NCBI RefSeq assembly: GCF_017315705.1
Contig: NZ_JAFLRF010000005.1
Location: forward strand, 246,303-310,302
Direction: 5' to 3'
DNA from: Trinickia mobilis
GTDB taxonomy: Bacteria > Pseudomonadota > Gammaproteobacteria > Burkholderiales > Burkholderiaceae
Length of the DNA stretch: 64,000 nt
The notes beneath the pieces were generated by a model. The model was not told the origin of the DNA, did not search any database, and saw only the letters and a list, made by a program, of their open reading frames with translations. Of the stretch, positions 27,585-38,816 are shown piece after piece; the stretch's first letter is position 1; every line of letters begins with the position of its first letter. A program made the position numbers and the translations under genes.

Positions 27585-28514
27585 TCAGTGATTCAACTTG
27601 CCGAGCATCAGGAACTCCATCAGCGCCTTTTGCACGTGAAGACGGTTCTCGGCTTCATCCCACACGACGCTTTGCGGACCGTCGATCACTTCGGCGCTCA
27701 CTTCCTCGCCGCGGTGCGCGGGCAGGCAGTGCATGAAAAGCGCGTCCGCCTTCGCGCGGGCCATCATCTTCGCGTCGACGCACCAGTCGGCGAACGCGGC
27801 CTTGCGGGCCTCGTTCTCGGCCTCGAAGCCCATGCTGGTCCAGACGTCGGTGGTGACGAGGTCGGCGTCCGCGCACGCTTCGTGCGGATCGTCGAGCGCT
27901 TCGTAGAACGGTGCGCTTTCCTTGGCGACGAGCGCATGGTCGAGCTTGTAGCCCGGCGGCGTCGAAATGCGGAGCTTGAAGCCGAGAATCTGCGCGGCCT
28001 CGATCCAGGTGTAGAGCATGTTGTTTGCGTCGCCGACCCACGCGACAGTTTTGCCGCGAATCGGGCCGCGGTGCTCGTAGTACGTGAAGATGTCGGCCAG
28101 CACCTGGCACGGGTGGTACTCGTTGGTCAGGCCGTTGATGACCGGCACGCGCGAATTCTCGGCGAAGCGGCGGATGATGTCCTGGCCGAACGTGCGGATC
28201 ATGATGATGTCGACCATGCGCGAAATCACCTGCGCGGCGTCTTCGATCGGCTCGCCGCGGCCGAGTTGCGTATCGCGCGTGCTCATGAAGACCGCATGGC
28301 CGCCGAGCTGGAAAATGCCGGCTTCGAACGAGAGGCGCGTGCGCGTCGAATTCTTCTCGAAGATCATCGCCAGCGTGCGGTCATGCAGCGGGTGATAGGT
28401 CTCGTAGTTCTTGAACTTGCGTTTCAGGATGCGCGCGCGTTCGAGCACGTACTCGTATTCATCCAGCGAGAAATCGTTGAACTGCAGGTAGTGGCGAATT
28501 TTCTTGGCGGTCAT
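27585..28514 (-). CDS. argF: Ornithine carbamoyltransferase
   Basis: 309 residues: EKNSTRTRLSFEAGIFQLGG (carbamoyl-phosphate loop), MVDIIMIRTF, NEYHPCQVLAD (substrate loop), VTTDVWTSMGFE and FMHCLPAHRGEEVS. It makes citrulline from ornithine and carbamoyl phosphate for arginine synthesis. Start ATG 28514 gives the usual length; the frame continues upstream for 26 codons without support. Confidence 0.97.
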   Translation of the reverse strand: MTAKKIRHYLQFNDFSLDEYEYVLERARILKRKFKNYETYHPLHDRTLAMIFEKNSTRTRLSFEAGIFQLGGHAVFMSTRDTQLGRGEPIEDAAQVISRMVDIIMIRTFGQDIIRRFAENSRVPVINGLTNEYHPCQVLADIFTYYEHRGPIRGKTVAWVGDANNMLYTWIEAAQILGFKLRISTPPGYKLDHALVAKESAPFYEALDDPHEACADADLVTTDVWTSMGFEAENEARKAAFADWCVDAKMMARAKADALFMHCLPAHRGEEVSAEVIDGPQSVVWDEAENRLHVQKALMEFLMLGKLNH

Positions 28515-28729
28515 GAAACGAAATACGGCGGTTTCACCCGGCCGGAAAAGCCGGACGGCGCCGCCGTCAGATGTGGTAACTCGAAGCAGCATAAAGGATT
28601 TTTACCTGTTTGACGAGTCAGTCCAAAGACCGCGGATAGCCCGGGCGGGCCCGTTCGTACGTGTTCGTCACCGTCTTTGGAGGTGCTGGGAAACGTCCTG
28701 TGTGCAGTGCGGAAAGAAGTTCGCTGCGG

Positions 28730-28944
28730 TATAATTCTCGGGATTTTTCACGCCCGGCAGGCCGGTTTTGTGCTTGCGGGACACCGGTGCCGCAACGGGG
28801 GCTCGATCCCTGTCATCCGCACCGCGCAGATTGCGATCGCGGCCCTTTTCAGGTGCTGGTTCGCCCTCAATGCTTCGCGTTCATCGTGTTCAGGCGGTCT
28901 CGTTCGCCGGCACTTCGCTGGGCTAGATACTTGGGTATTCCTAC
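28730..28944 (+). promoter_or_regulatory. Promoter -10 and long leader of the DUF3579 gene
   Basis: TATAAT at 28730-28735 lies about 210 bp before the DUF3579 ATG. The intervening leader is rich in short inverted repeats (for example CCGGCAGGCCGG near 28753 and CCGGTGCCGCAACGG). No protein is evident. The remaining part of the gap, 28515-28729, holds only the argF upstream region. Confidence 0.4.
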
Positions 28945-29280
28945 ATGGCCGAAGCCCCCTTTACCGAATATTTCATTCAAGGCATCACGAAGGACGGAAG
29001 AAAGTTTCGGCCGAGCGATTGGTCGGAGCGCCTGGCTGGCGTGATGTCGTGCTTCGGGCCCGGCGCGCATGGTCCCAATGCCCGCTTGCAGTACTCGCTT
29101 TACGTGCGGCCGACGCTGCTCGGCGACCTCAAGTGCGTGATCCTCGACTCGCGGCTGCGCGAGATCGAGCCCATGGCATTCGATTTCGTCCTGAACTTCG
29201 CAAAGGACAACAATCTCCTGGTGACGGAAGCGTGCGAGCTTCCCGCGTATCACGGCACGCAGCAGCGCGCCACCGGATGA
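28945..29280 (+). CDS. DUF3579 domain-containing protein
   Basis: 111 residues matching the betaproteobacterial DUF3579 family: FIQGITKDGRKFRPSDWSER then LAGVMSCFG, and SLYVRPTLLGDLKCVILDSR. Function unknown; soluble, no signal. In related genomes it lies, as here, between argF and rpsT. The product may bind a small ligand, but nothing in the sequence shows it. Confidence 0.88.
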   Translation: MAEAPFTEYFIQGITKDGRKFRPSDWSERLAGVMSCFGPGAHGPNARLQYSLYVRPTLLGDLKCVILDSRLREIEPMAFDFVLNFAKDNNLLVTEACELPAYHGTQQRATG

Positions 29281-29378
29281 GATCGAGCGCTGGTCAGCGG
29301 CGCTGTCTGGCGACGCTGGAGGGCAGCGCGCTAACGGCGCCGGTCGTCAGCAGATCAGGATGGATCGAATAGACGAAG

Positions 29379-29415
29379 AAAAGCCCGCGAAGGCAATGCC
29401 AGCGCGGGCTTTTTT
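29379..29415. terminator. Bidirectional intrinsic terminator
   Basis: AAGCCCGCG (29381-29389) pairs with CGCGGGCTT (29403-29411), with T-run TTTTTT on plus and TTTTCTT on minus. It ends both the DUF3579 and rpsT transcripts. Confidence 0.85.
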
Positions 29416-29466
29416 ACGTCGCAGCGGAAACAGGAGGTGGCCCGCCGGTGGGCGGGCCGACCAGAT

Positions 29467-29742
29467 TTACTGCGCGGGCGCTTGCAGGCCCTTGATGGCT
29501 GCAGCGAGGCGGCTCTTGTGACGAGCGGCCTTGTTCTTGTGAACGATCTTCTTGTCGGCGATGATGTCGAGCGTCTTTGCCGACAGCTTGAAGACTTCAG
29601 CGGCCTTTGCTTGATCGCCGGCTTCGATCGCCTTGCGAACGGCCTTGACTGCGGTGCGGTACTTCGAACGCAGCGCGGAGTTGTGCGAGTTGGCCTTTGC
29701 GGCCTGGCGGGCGCGCTTGCGTGCTTGTGCGGAGTTAGCCAT
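29467..29742 (-). CDS. rpsT: 30S ribosomal protein S20
   Basis: 91 residues: [20 protein letters not shown], then [13 protein letters not shown] and a C-terminal [19 protein letters not shown], the S20 consensus of basic helices that bind 16S rRNA. A good sigma70 promoter about 220 bp upstream gives a long leader, consistent with the leader-mediated control known for S20. Confidence 0.98.
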   Translation of the reverse strand: MANSAQARKRARQAAKANSHNSALRSKYRTAVKAVRKAIEAGDQAKAAEVFKLSAKTLDIIADKKIVHKNKAARHKSRLAAAIKGLQAPAQ

Positions 29743-29964
29743 GAGGGTTCCTTATCCTGTTCCTGTTTCCAGTGCCTGACCGGATGGGCTGAAAGCGTGA
29801 GGCTGCGGGCCGATCGCCTTCTCCTTCTATCCGTCCGGTTAAACGCTGCTTTTCGATCCAAACCCCTGGAAGCGATTGCCCAGGAGCGCAAAAAATGTGA
29901 ATCACATTGGCGAAGCCGGCTCAAAAACGGCTTAAAAAGGCACGGCCGAGCTTCGAAACGGGCG

Positions 29965-29994
29965 ATTATAGCAACAAAATCAGACACGTGGCAA
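29965..29994 (-). promoter_or_regulatory. Sigma70 promoter of rpsT
   Basis: On the minus strand TTGCCA (29989-29994) and TATAAT (29965-29970) are separated by 18 bp. The predicted start near 29958 gives a 5' leader of about 215 bases before the rpsT ATG. Confidence 0.75.
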
Positions 29995-30136
29995 CCGTTG
30001 AGGCGCCTTCGAGGAATCGCCCGGCGGCGCGCGCCGATACCATGAAAATGCGTGCAATCGGCGAACTTGGCGGCGGGGCGGCGAACAAATAACGGGCAAT
30101 CGGGAGTCGAGCGGGTCCGTGACTCATCTCGGCCCG

Positions 30137-30142
30137 TATAAT
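30137..30142 (+). promoter_or_regulatory. -10 box of murJ
   Basis: TATAAT lies only 9 bp before the ATG at 30152. Transcription from it would give a leaderless or nearly leaderless mRNA, and no ribosome binding site is seen before the ATG. A -35 is not clear. Confidence 0.5.
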
Positions 30143-30151
30143 AGGCGCCCC

Positions 30152-31702
30152 ATGAATCTATTCCGAGCCCTGCTGACGGTCAGCGGCTTCACGCTGCTGT
30201 CGCGCGTGACCGGACTGGCCCGCGAAACGCTGATCGCCCGCGCGTTCGGCGCAAGCCAATACACCGACGCGTTCTACGTCGCGTTCCGTATCCCCAATCT
30301 GCTGCGGCGGCTGTCGGCCGAAGGCGCGTTCTCGCAGGCCTTCGTGCCGATCCTCGCCGAGTTCAAGAATCAGCAAGGCCATAGCGCAACGAAGGCGCTC
30401 GTCGACGCAATGTCGACCGTGCTCGCGTGGTCGCTTGCGGTCCTCTCGCTCGTCGGGGTCGCGGGCGCGTCGTGGGTGGTGTTCGCGGTCGCGTCGGGCC
30501 TGCGCGCCGACGGCCAGGCATTCCCGCTGGCCGTTGCGATGACGCGGATCATGTTCCCGTACATCATCTTCATTTCGCTGACGACGCTCGCGTCCGGCGT
30601 GCTCAACACTTACAAGAGCTTTTCATTGCCGGCATTCGCGCCGGTGCTGCTCAACGTCGCGTTCATCGCGGCGGCCGTGTTCGTCGCCCCGCATCTGAAG
30701 GTGCCGGTCTATGCGCTTGCGTGGGCGGTGATCGTCGGCGGCTTGCTGCAGTTTCTCGTGCAGTTGCCGGGCTTGAAGAAGATCGACATGGCGCCCCGCA
30801 TCGGGCTCAATCCGCTTGGCGCGCTCGCGCACCGCGGCGTGAAGCGCGTGCTCCTGAAGATGGTGCCGGCGACGTTCGCGGTCTCCGTCGCGCAGCTGAG
30901 CCTCATCATCAATACGAACATTGCGTCGCGGCTGGGGCCGGGCGCGGTGTCGTGGATCAACTACGCGGACCGGCTGATGGAGTTTCCGACCGCGCTGCTC
31001 GGCGTCGCACTCGGGACGATCCTGCTGCCGAGCCTGTCGAAGGCCCACGTCGACGCCGATGCCCACGAGTACTCGTCGCTGCTCGATTGGGGCTTGCGCG
31101 TCACGTTCCTGCTCGCCGCGCCGAGCGCGCTCGCGCTTTTCTTTTTCGCCGAGCCGCTGACGGCGACGCTCTTTCACTACGGCCGCTTCGACGCGCGCTC
31201 GGTCGTGATGGTCGGCCGCGCGCTCGCGGCGTACGGCGTCGGTCTGATCGGCCTCATTCTCATCAAGATCCTCGCGCCGGGCTTCTACGCGAAGCAGGAC
31301 ATCAAGACGCCGGTGAAGATCGGCATCGGCGTGCTGGTCGTGACGCAGCTCTCGAACTACGTGTTCGTGCCGATCTTCGCGCACGCGGGGCTCACGCTCT
31401 CTGTCGGGCTCGGCGCGTGCGTGAATGCGCTTCTTCTGTTCCTCGGCTTGCGCAAGCGCGGCATCTATACTCCATCGAGCGGGTGGACGCGTTTCTTCGT
31501 GCAGTTGCTGGGCGCGTCGCTCGTGCTGGCGGGCACGATGCACTGGTTTGCCGTGAACTTCGACTGGATCGGCATGCATAGCCGTCCGGTGGAACGGATC
31601 GTGCTGCTGGGGGCTTGTCTTGTCCTGTTCGCTGCACTTTACTTCGGTATGTTGTGGTTGATGGGTTTCAAATACGCCTATTTCAGAAGACGAGTGAAGT
31701 GA
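30152..31702 (+). CDS. murJ: Lipid II flippase MurJ
   Basis: 516 residues, 14 hydrophobic segments of the MOP/MVF family: RVTGLARETLIARAFGAS, FRIPNLLRRLSAEGAFSQAF (family signature), KILAPGFYAKQDIKTPVKIG. It flips lipid II across the inner membrane for peptidoglycan synthesis. I use ATG 30152 (MNLFRALLTV) rather than a GTG 33 bp upstream, because the -10 box at 30137 would lie inside the longer form. Confidence 0.96.
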   Translation: MNLFRALLTVSGFTLLSRVTGLARETLIARAFGASQYTDAFYVAFRIPNLLRRLSAEGAFSQAFVPILAEFKNQQGHSATKALVDAMSTVLAWSLAVLSLVGVAGASWVVFAVASGLRADGQAFPLAVAMTRIMFPYIIFISLTTLASGVLNTYKSFSLPAFAPVLLNVAFIAAAVFVAPHLKVPVYALAWAVIVGGLLQFLVQLPGLKKIDMAPRIGLNPLGALAHRGVKRVLLKMVPATFAVSVAQLSLIINTNIASRLGPGAVSWINYADRLMEFPTALLGVALGTILLPSLSKAHVDADAHEYSSLLDWGLRVTFLLAAPSALALFFFAEPLTATLFHYGRFDARSVVMVGRALAAYGVGLIGLILIKILAPGFYAKQDIKTPVKIGIGVLVVTQLSNYVFVPIFAHAGLTLSVGLGACVNALLLFLGLRKRGIYTPSSGWTRFFVQLLGASLVLAGTMHWFAVNFDWIGMHSRPVERIVLLGACLVLFAALYFGMLWLMGFKYAYFRRRVK

Positions 31703-31707
31703 CCACG

Positions 31708-32547
31708 ATGACACGCGTTCTCGACTACTTCAGCACGCTCGTCGCCGACGACGACAGCCTCCCGCTCACCGAGGCAGCGCTTTCGCTCGCGCAAGATGCG
31801 TATCCCGATGTCGATCTGCAAGGCGCGCTGGCGGAAATCGACGAGCTGGTGTTGCGCCTGAAGCGGCGCCTGCCCGACGATGCCGACCTTCGCGAAAAGG
31901 TCAGTACGCTGAACCGCTTCTTCTTCCGCGAACTCGGCTTTTCGAGCAATCTGAACGACTATTACGATCCCGACAACAGCCATCTGAGCATCGTGCTCAA
32001 GCGCCGTCGCGGCATTCCGATTTCGCTTGCGGTGCTGTACCTCGAAATGGGCGAGCAGATCGGCGTGCCGGTGAAAGGCGTGTCGTTTCCCGGGCATTTC
32101 CTGTTGCGCGTGAGCCTGCCCGAGGGCGACGTGATGCTCGATCCGACGACCGGGCAATCGCTCTCCGAAGCGCAGATGGTCGATATGCTGGAGCCGTATA
32201 TCACGCGTTGGGGCGAATCGATCGCCAGTGCGCTGCGCGTGCTGCTGCAGCCGGCGACGCGCCGCGAGATCATCGAGCGCATGCTGCGCAACCTGAAGGC
32301 GGTGTATTTGCAGACGGAGCGCTGGCAGCGCCTCCTGGCGGTGCAGCAGCGGCTCGTGATCCTGCTGCCGGAGAACATCGAGGAAGTGCGCGACCGCGGC
32401 TTCGCGTATGCGCGGCTCGATTACCTGCGGCCGGCGCTCGAGGATCTCGAGCGCTACCTTGGCGATCGTCCCGATGCGGACGATGCGACTGTCGTCGAAT
32501 CGCAGTTGCATGAATTGCGGCAGCGCACGCATCACAACGACGACTGA
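31708..32547 (+). CDS. SirB1/transglutaminase-like TPR protein
   Basis: 279 residues of the SirB1 family: the LNRFFFRELGFSSNLNDYYD and HLSIVLKRRRGIPISLAVLY segments and GVSFPGHFLLRV are diagnostic transglutaminase-like core elements, followed by C-terminal TPR-like helices. Biological role is not settled. 5 bp after murJ, so probably co-transcribed. Confidence 0.88.
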   Translation: MTRVLDYFSTLVADDDSLPLTEAALSLAQDAYPDVDLQGALAEIDELVLRLKRRLPDDADLREKVSTLNRFFFRELGFSSNLNDYYDPDNSHLSIVLKRRRGIPISLAVLYLEMGEQIGVPVKGVSFPGHFLLRVSLPEGDVMLDPTTGQSLSEAQMVDMLEPYITRWGESIASALRVLLQPATRREIIERMLRNLKAVYLQTERWQRLLAVQQRLVILLPENIEEVRDRGFAYARLDYLRPALEDLERYLGDRPDADDATVVESQLHELRQRTHHNDD

Positions 32548-32592
32548 TTTTCTTCGCGTGAACGGCACCGGCGCGCACTGCAGGCTTTTTTT

Positions 32593-32637
32593 GTCGACCC
32601 GAGTTAGCGCTTCAGCACTTACTCGGGTCCCATGCAA
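32593..32637 (-). repeat. Dispersed 45-bp hairpin element, copy C
   Basis: Read on the minus strand: TTGCATGGG, palindrome with arms of 16 bp (32596-32611, 32614-32629; two mismatches), GTCGAC. A T-run (32586-32592) directly precedes it on plus. It lies between the convergent SirB1 and SDR genes. Confidence 0.85.
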
Positions 32638-32666
32638 CGCTGTCGTGCCGCAGTCGAATCGGCGAG

Positions 32667-33425
32667 TTACTTCGGCTGCATCCGAATCGCGCCATCCAGG
32701 CGAATGACCTCGCCGTTCAGCATCGTGTTGTCGAAGATCTGCTTGACGAGCATCGCGTACTCGACCGGTTTGCCGAGGCGCGGCGGAAACGGCACCATCG
32801 CGCCGAGCGCGTCCTGCACTTCTTGCGGCATGCCGAGCAGCATCGGCGTCTCGAAAATGCCCGGTGCAATCGTCATCACGCGGATCGCGCTGCGCGACAG
32901 GTCGCGTGCGATCGGCAGCGTCATGCCGGCCACGCCGCTCTTCGAAGCGGCATAGGCGGCTTGGCCGATCTGTCCGTCGAATGCTGCAACCGACGCGGTG
33001 TTGATGATCACGCCGCGCTCGCCGCTCGCGTTCGGCTCGTTCTTCGCCATCGCAGCGGCGGCCAGGCGCAGTACGTTGAACGTGCCGATCAGGTTGATCG
33101 AGATGGTTTTTGCGAACGCGTCGAGCGGGTGCGGGCCGTCCTTGCCGACGGTCTTGATCGCGGGCGCCACGCCCGCGCAGTTCACGAGCCCGGCGAGCGT
33201 GCCGAGCTGCGTCGCCGCCGCGACCGCTTGCGTCGCGTCCTCTTCGCGCGTCACGTCGCATTTGACGAACACGCCGCCGAGTTCCTTCGCCAGCGCCGTG
33301 CCCACACTCTCGTTCAGGTCGGCGATCACGACCTTGCCGCCGTGCTCTGCCAACAGGCGCGCGGTGGCTGCGCCGAGGCCGGATGCGCCGCCGGTAATCA
33401 GAAATGCGTTGCCGCGAATCTCCAT
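32667..33425 (-). CDS. 3-hydroxyacyl-CoA dehydrogenase-like SDR
   Basis: 252 residues, classical short-chain dehydrogenase: [19 protein letters not shown] (NAD binding), NCAG, catalytic Ser-Tyr-Lys in [20 protein letters not shown] and SKSG. The overall pattern ([18 protein letters not shown] and [20 protein letters not shown]) is that of type II 3-hydroxyacyl-CoA dehydrogenases (HSD17B10-like), which act in fatty-acid or branched-chain oxidation. Start ATG 33425 with AGGAG 9 bp upstream. Confidence 0.9.
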   Translation of the reverse strand: MEIRGNAFLITGGASGLGAATARLLAEHGGKVVIADLNESVGTALAKELGGVFVKCDVTREEDATQAVAAATQLGTLAGLVNCAGVAPAIKTVGKDGPHPLDAFAKTISINLIGTFNVLRLAAAAMAKNEPNASGERGVIINTASVAAFDGQIGQAAYAASKSGVAGMTLPIARDLSRSAIRVMTIAPGIFETPMLLGMPQEVQDALGAMVPFPPRLGKPVEYAMLVKQIFDNTMLNGEVIRLDGAIRMQPK

Positions 33426-33602
33426 CTTGCTGCTCCTTTTCCTGGGTAAAGAATGCGTTTCGCCATTATCGTTGTTAGCACGTAAGCGACGATTGTAATG
33501 GCTCGGTGCGCCCGGGCATAGGATGGTTGCCGCCAGGCGCGACGCTTTGGGGCTTGGGTTCGCGCTACGTGACATCGAGCATGGTCATTGTCGCTTGCAG
33601 CT

Positions 33603-33647
33603 TTGCATGGGCGCCGAGTAACCGCTAAAGCGCTAACTCGGGTCGAC
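33603..33647 (+). repeat. Dispersed 45-bp hairpin element, copy D
   Basis: TTGCATGGG, imperfect palindrome (arms 33615-33626 and 33629-33640, two mismatches), ending GTCGAC. It abuts the adk terminator. Same length and end sequences as copies A and C. Confidence 0.85.
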
Positions 33648-33648
33648 A

Positions 33649-33678
33649 TAAAAAAACCCGCCGGTTCAGGGCGGGTTT
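33649..33678 (-). terminator. Intrinsic terminator of adk
   Basis: On minus, AAACCCGCC (33678-33670) pairs with GGCGGGTTT (33662-33654), followed by TTTTTTTATG. It lies 43 bp after the adk stop. Confidence 0.9.
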
Positions 33679-33721
33679 GAGTGCGGCAGCTTGTGTCTTG
33701 GCCGATGTGAAAGAGGTGCGA

Positions 33722-35421
<1,700 letters not shown>

Positions 35422-35445
35422 CGAAGAGGCAGGCGGCGAAGAGAG

Positions 35446-35652
35446 TCAGGTTCCGGACGACGGATTGAGCGGCTCGACCGGCGTGCCTTCGACAGTCTGG
35501 CGCGCCTCGTCGACCAGCATCACCGGAATGCCGTCGCGGATCGGATACGCGAGCTTGTCGGCGTTGCAGATGAGTTCCTGCGTGGCGCGGTCGTAGCTGA
35601 GCGGCCCCTTGCAAATGGGGCAAACGAGGATTTCAAGCAGGCGAGCGTCCAC
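35446..35652 (-). CDS. Trm112 family small zinc-ribbon-like protein
   Basis: 68 residues: [17 protein letters not shown] and [12 protein letters not shown] are the Trm112/YcaR signature. One CxxC pair (CPIC) is visible; the second is reduced to a single Cys (ICNAD). The start is a GTG at 35652 because GGAG lies 7 bp upstream; a longer TTG start would bury that site. Overlaps the lpxK end by 20 bp. Confidence 0.9.
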   Translation of the reverse strand: MDARLLEILVCPICKGPLSYDRATQELICNADKLAYPIRDGIPVMLVDEARQTVEGTPVEPLNPSSGT

Positions 35653-36649
35653 GGAGTTTCTCCACAACTAGGGCGATGAGGCGGGGGTCAAGCGCGGCTT
35701 CGACGGGAACGACCCAGATCCGGGCGTCGCGCCGAGCCCCTAATTTTACCGCATCCTTTTCGGTTATCAGGATGGCGTCGGCGTCGGCATCGACGAATGG
35801 ATTGTCATGGAACGCGTAGTGGTCGGGCAGGGCTCGCGTGGCCGGCGAGAGGCCCGCCGCGCGCAGCGTCGCGAAAAAACGTTCGGGCGAGCCGATGCCC
35901 GCCGCGGCGAGCACGCGCTGGTTCGCGAACTGCGAAAGCGGGCGCCGCAGGGTCGGGTTGGCGAGGTGCCACGCATCGCCGGGCGTCAGATTCAGCGCGT
36001 AGGTGTTCGGCCACGCGGGCAGCGTGCGCTGGTACGGGCTGTTCACGAGCGTCGCGTCGCGCCGGCGCGAGAGCGGTTCGCGCAGCGGCCCGGCCGGCAG
36101 CAGGAAGCCATTGCCGCCGAGGCGCTGATCGAACACGACGAGCTCGACGTCGCGCGCGAGACGGTAGTGCTGGAGGCCGTCGTCGCTGACGATCACGTCG
36201 ACTTCGCGATGAGCGGCGAGCAGCGCCAGCGCTGCCGCGACGCGATTCGGGCACACGAACACCGGCGCGCCGGTGCGGCGCGCGATCAGCAGCGGCTCGT
36301 CGCCGGCTTGATCCGGGGGCGACGTCGGCGTGACGGCAGCGGGGCTCGTGACCTTTGCGCGGTAGCCGCGCGATACGACGCCCGGTGTGAAGCCGGCGGA
36401 GCGCAAGGCTTCGACGAGGGCGATGACCGTCGGCGTCTTGCCGGTTCCGCCGACGGTCACGTTGCCGACGATCACGACCGGCACGCCGATCCGCACGGTC
36501 TTTTTCCAGCCTAGCGCAAAGCTCATGCGGCGCAGCGCAGCGACGATGCCGAACACGCACGCGAACGGGAGAAGTGCCCACGCGAGCGCGCCGCGGCGTT
36601 GCCACTCGCGCGTGATGCGGGCTTCGAGGCGGGAGGCGAGACGGTTCAT
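35633..36649 (-). CDS. lpxK: Tetraacyldisaccharide 4'-kinase
   Basis: 338 residues: a single N-terminal membrane segment ([20 protein letters not shown]), P-loop [48 protein letters not shown] and [10 protein letters not shown]. It phosphorylates the lipid A precursor at the inner membrane. First gene of lpxK-Trm112-kdsB. The reading frame stays open upstream but the family begins at [13 protein letters not shown] 36649. Confidence 0.97.
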   Translation of the reverse strand: MNRLASRLEARITREWQRRGALAWALLPFACVFGIVAALRRMSFALGWKKTVRIGVPVVIVGNVTVGGTGKTPTVIALVEALRSAGFTPGVVSRGYRAKVTSPAAVTPTSPPDQAGDEPLLIARRTGAPVFVCPNRVAAALALLAAHREVDVIVSDDGLQHYRLARDVELVVFDQRLGGNGFLLPAGPLREPLSRRRDATLVNSPYQRTLPAWPNTYALNLTPGDAWHLANPTLRRPLSQFANQRVLAAAGIGSPERFFATLRAAGLSPATRALPDHYAFHDNPFVDADADAILITEKDAVKLGARRDARIWVVPVEAALDPRLIALVVEKLRGRSPA

Positions 36650-37228
36650 TGCGCTCATCGGTGAGACGGCGGCGTGGCACGCCATGCGGCGGCGCGACTC
36701 AAGGGAAACCCCAAGGGAAACATCAATGTGGTTCTCCGGGCGAACGGCAAGATCGGGGCGTGCGGCAAGCGGCGACGGGGACGTGCCCGATCGAGGCGCC
36801 GCCGTGTGCTGCATGCTGGATTCAAAGAAGGCGGTCGTCGGTCTTCCGGCACTCAAAACGGCCCAGGAAGCCGGCACTCTAGCGCGGCTGGCTTTGATCG
36901 GGCAAGTCGCCGGGCGGCTCGCCCGCCGCCGGCCAGGCGATGGTGAACGCGCTTGCGTGCCTGTGGATAACTCTGTGAAGAACTTTATCCGGAAAAGGCC
37001 GGGAGGCTGGAAAATCAAGCCTTTCATCGGTAACTGCTTTGGTCCTACAAATATTAAATCGTTGTATATCAATGACTTGCGACGAGCGCGCTAGCTGCGG
37101 CGGTGGATCGCGCGGGTTTGCTGTTGCCCCGCATCAATGTGGAAACCTCCCATCATTTGCTCCGCCGCTCTGGACGCGGCTGAGCCGCCGGTCTATTGTC
37201 TGTCCGGTCAAGAAATTCATCGCTCCCC
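36650..37228. other. 579-bp gap between lpxK and xseA without a gene
   Basis: No convincing coding sequence on either strand. In many Burkholderiaceae I expect exbB and exbD upstream of lpxK; here neither is recognisable. An AT-rich stretch (about 37030-37080) probably holds divergent promoters for lpxK and xseA. Both flanking genes start away from this gap. Confidence 0.5.
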
Positions 37229-38632
37229 ATGCAATCGGATACCCCTTTTTCTTCCTCCGGGCAAGGCGCCGGAAGCTCGGCCGGCCCCTTCGGGGGCGAC
37301 GCCGTCGTGCCGGTGTCGGCGCTCAATCGCGCAATCAGCACGATGCTCGAACGGACGTTCCCGCTCGTCTGGGTCTCGGGCGAGGTGTCGAATTTCACGC
37401 GCGCCGCGAGCGGTCACTGGTATTTCTCGATCAAGGACGCGCAGGCGCAGATGCGCTGCGTGATGTTCCGCGGCCGCGCGCAATACGCCGAATTCACGCC
37501 GCGCGAGGGCGACAAGATCGAAGTCCGCGCGCTCGTCACGATGTACGAGCCGCGCGGCGAGCTTCAACTGAACGTCGAGGCGGTGCGGCGCACCGGGCAG
37601 GGGCGATTGTATGAAGCGTTCCTGCGGCTGAAGGCGCAGCTCGAAGCCGAAGGGCTCTTCGCCGCCGAACGCAAGCGCGCGCTGCCGGCGCACCCGCGCG
37701 TAATCGGCGTCGTGACGTCGCTGCAGGCAGCCGCATTGCGCGACGTGCTGACGACGCTCGCGCGCCGTGCCCCGCATATTCCCGTGATCGTCTATCCGGC
37801 GCCGGTGCAGGGCGCGGGCGCGAGCGAGAAAGTCGCGGCGATGGTCGAGACCGCGAATGCGCGGCGCGAGGCGGACGTGCTGATCGTCTGCCGCGGCGGC
37901 GGCTCGATCGAGGACTTGTGGGCGTTCAACGAAGAAGTGCTGGCGCGCGCGATTGCTGCGAGCGAGTTGCCGGTCGTGAGCGGTGTCGGCCATGAGACCG
38001 ATTTCACGATCGCCGATTTCGCCGCGGACGTGCGCGCGCCGACGCCGACCGGCGCCGCCGAGCTCGTCAGCCCGCAGCGTGCGCTCCTGCTGCGCGATCT
38101 CGATCATCGTCACGCGATGATCGCCCGCAGCTTCGGCCGCATGATGGAGCGCCGCGCGCAACAGCTCGACTGGCTCGCGCGCCGGCTCGTGAGTCCGGCC
38201 GAGCGTCTCGAGCGGCAGCGCACGCATTTGCAGCAACTGCAGGTGCGCCTGGCGTCGGCGGGGGCGCGTCCGGTGCGCGATGCGCGTGCGCGCTTCGCGC
38301 TCGTGCAGTTGCGCTGGCAGCGCTGCCGGCCGGATCTCGCAGTGCATCGCAGTGCGTTGGCGGGTCTCGCGCAGCGGCTCGACGCAGCCCTGCTGCGGCA
38401 TCACGAGCGGCAGACTTCGCGTGTCGAAGCGCTCGCCGCAAGGCTCGAAGTGCTGAGCCCGAAACGCACGCTCGAACGCGGCTATGCGGCGCTGCTCGAT
38501 GCGCAAAATGGCCGCGCGGTGCGCTCGCCGTCGGCGCTGAAACTCAACCGGCGTCTGACGGTCCATCTCGCAGAAGGGTCCGCCGATATCGCGCTCGCCG
38601 ACATTCAGCCGCGCCTTTCCGATAGCTTTTAA
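37229..38632 (+). CDS. xseA: Exodeoxyribonuclease VII large subunit
   Basis: 467 residues from ATG 37229. N-terminal OB domain ([20 protein letters not shown]), catalytic core with [36 protein letters not shown] and [20 protein letters not shown], then a coiled-coil C-terminus. It degrades single-stranded DNA with XseB, whose gene is not in this window. Confidence 0.96.
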   Translation: MQSDTPFSSSGQGAGSSAGPFGGDAVVPVSALNRAISTMLERTFPLVWVSGEVSNFTRAASGHWYFSIKDAQAQMRCVMFRGRAQYAEFTPREGDKIEVRALVTMYEPRGELQLNVEAVRRTGQGRLYEAFLRLKAQLEAEGLFAAERKRALPAHPRVIGVVTSLQAAALRDVLTTLARRAPHIPVIVYPAPVQGAGASEKVAAMVETANARREADVLIVCRGGGSIEDLWAFNEEVLARAIAASELPVVSGVGHETDFTIADFAADVRAPTPTGAAELVSPQRALLLRDLDHRHAMIARSFGRMMERRAQQLDWLARRLVSPAERLERQRTHLQQLQVRLASAGARPVRDARARFALVQLRWQRCRPDLAVHRSALAGLAQRLDAALLRHHERQTSRVEALAARLEVLSPKRTLERGYAALLDAQNGRAVRSPSALKLNRRLTVHLAEGSADIALADIQPRLSDSF

Positions 38633-38729
38633 CGCAGCCGTTTTTGCATTGTCCCGTCTGCTCAATGAGCACTATTTACGCTTGATCCCCAGTGGCTGCG
38701 GGCAATGCTTCCCATAAAAGACCACTGGT

Positions 38730-38758
38730 TTGCGGGGTCTTTCCAAGTCGCCTACAAT
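38730..38758 (+). promoter_or_regulatory. Sigma70 promoter of sodB
   Basis: TTGCGG (38730-38735) and TACAAT (38753-38758) with 17-bp spacing, 58 bp before the sodB ATG. Confidence 0.65.
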
Positions 38759-38816
38759 CCAGTGCTCCAAAGCGTCAGTCGCCAATCCCCACAAACTCGA
38801 AACAAGGAACAGCATC

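Noticed and set aside
36655-36852. ExbD remnant in the lpxK-xseA gap
   Set aside because: No convincing ExbD motif (single membrane helix plus periplasmic domain) could be aligned in any frame.
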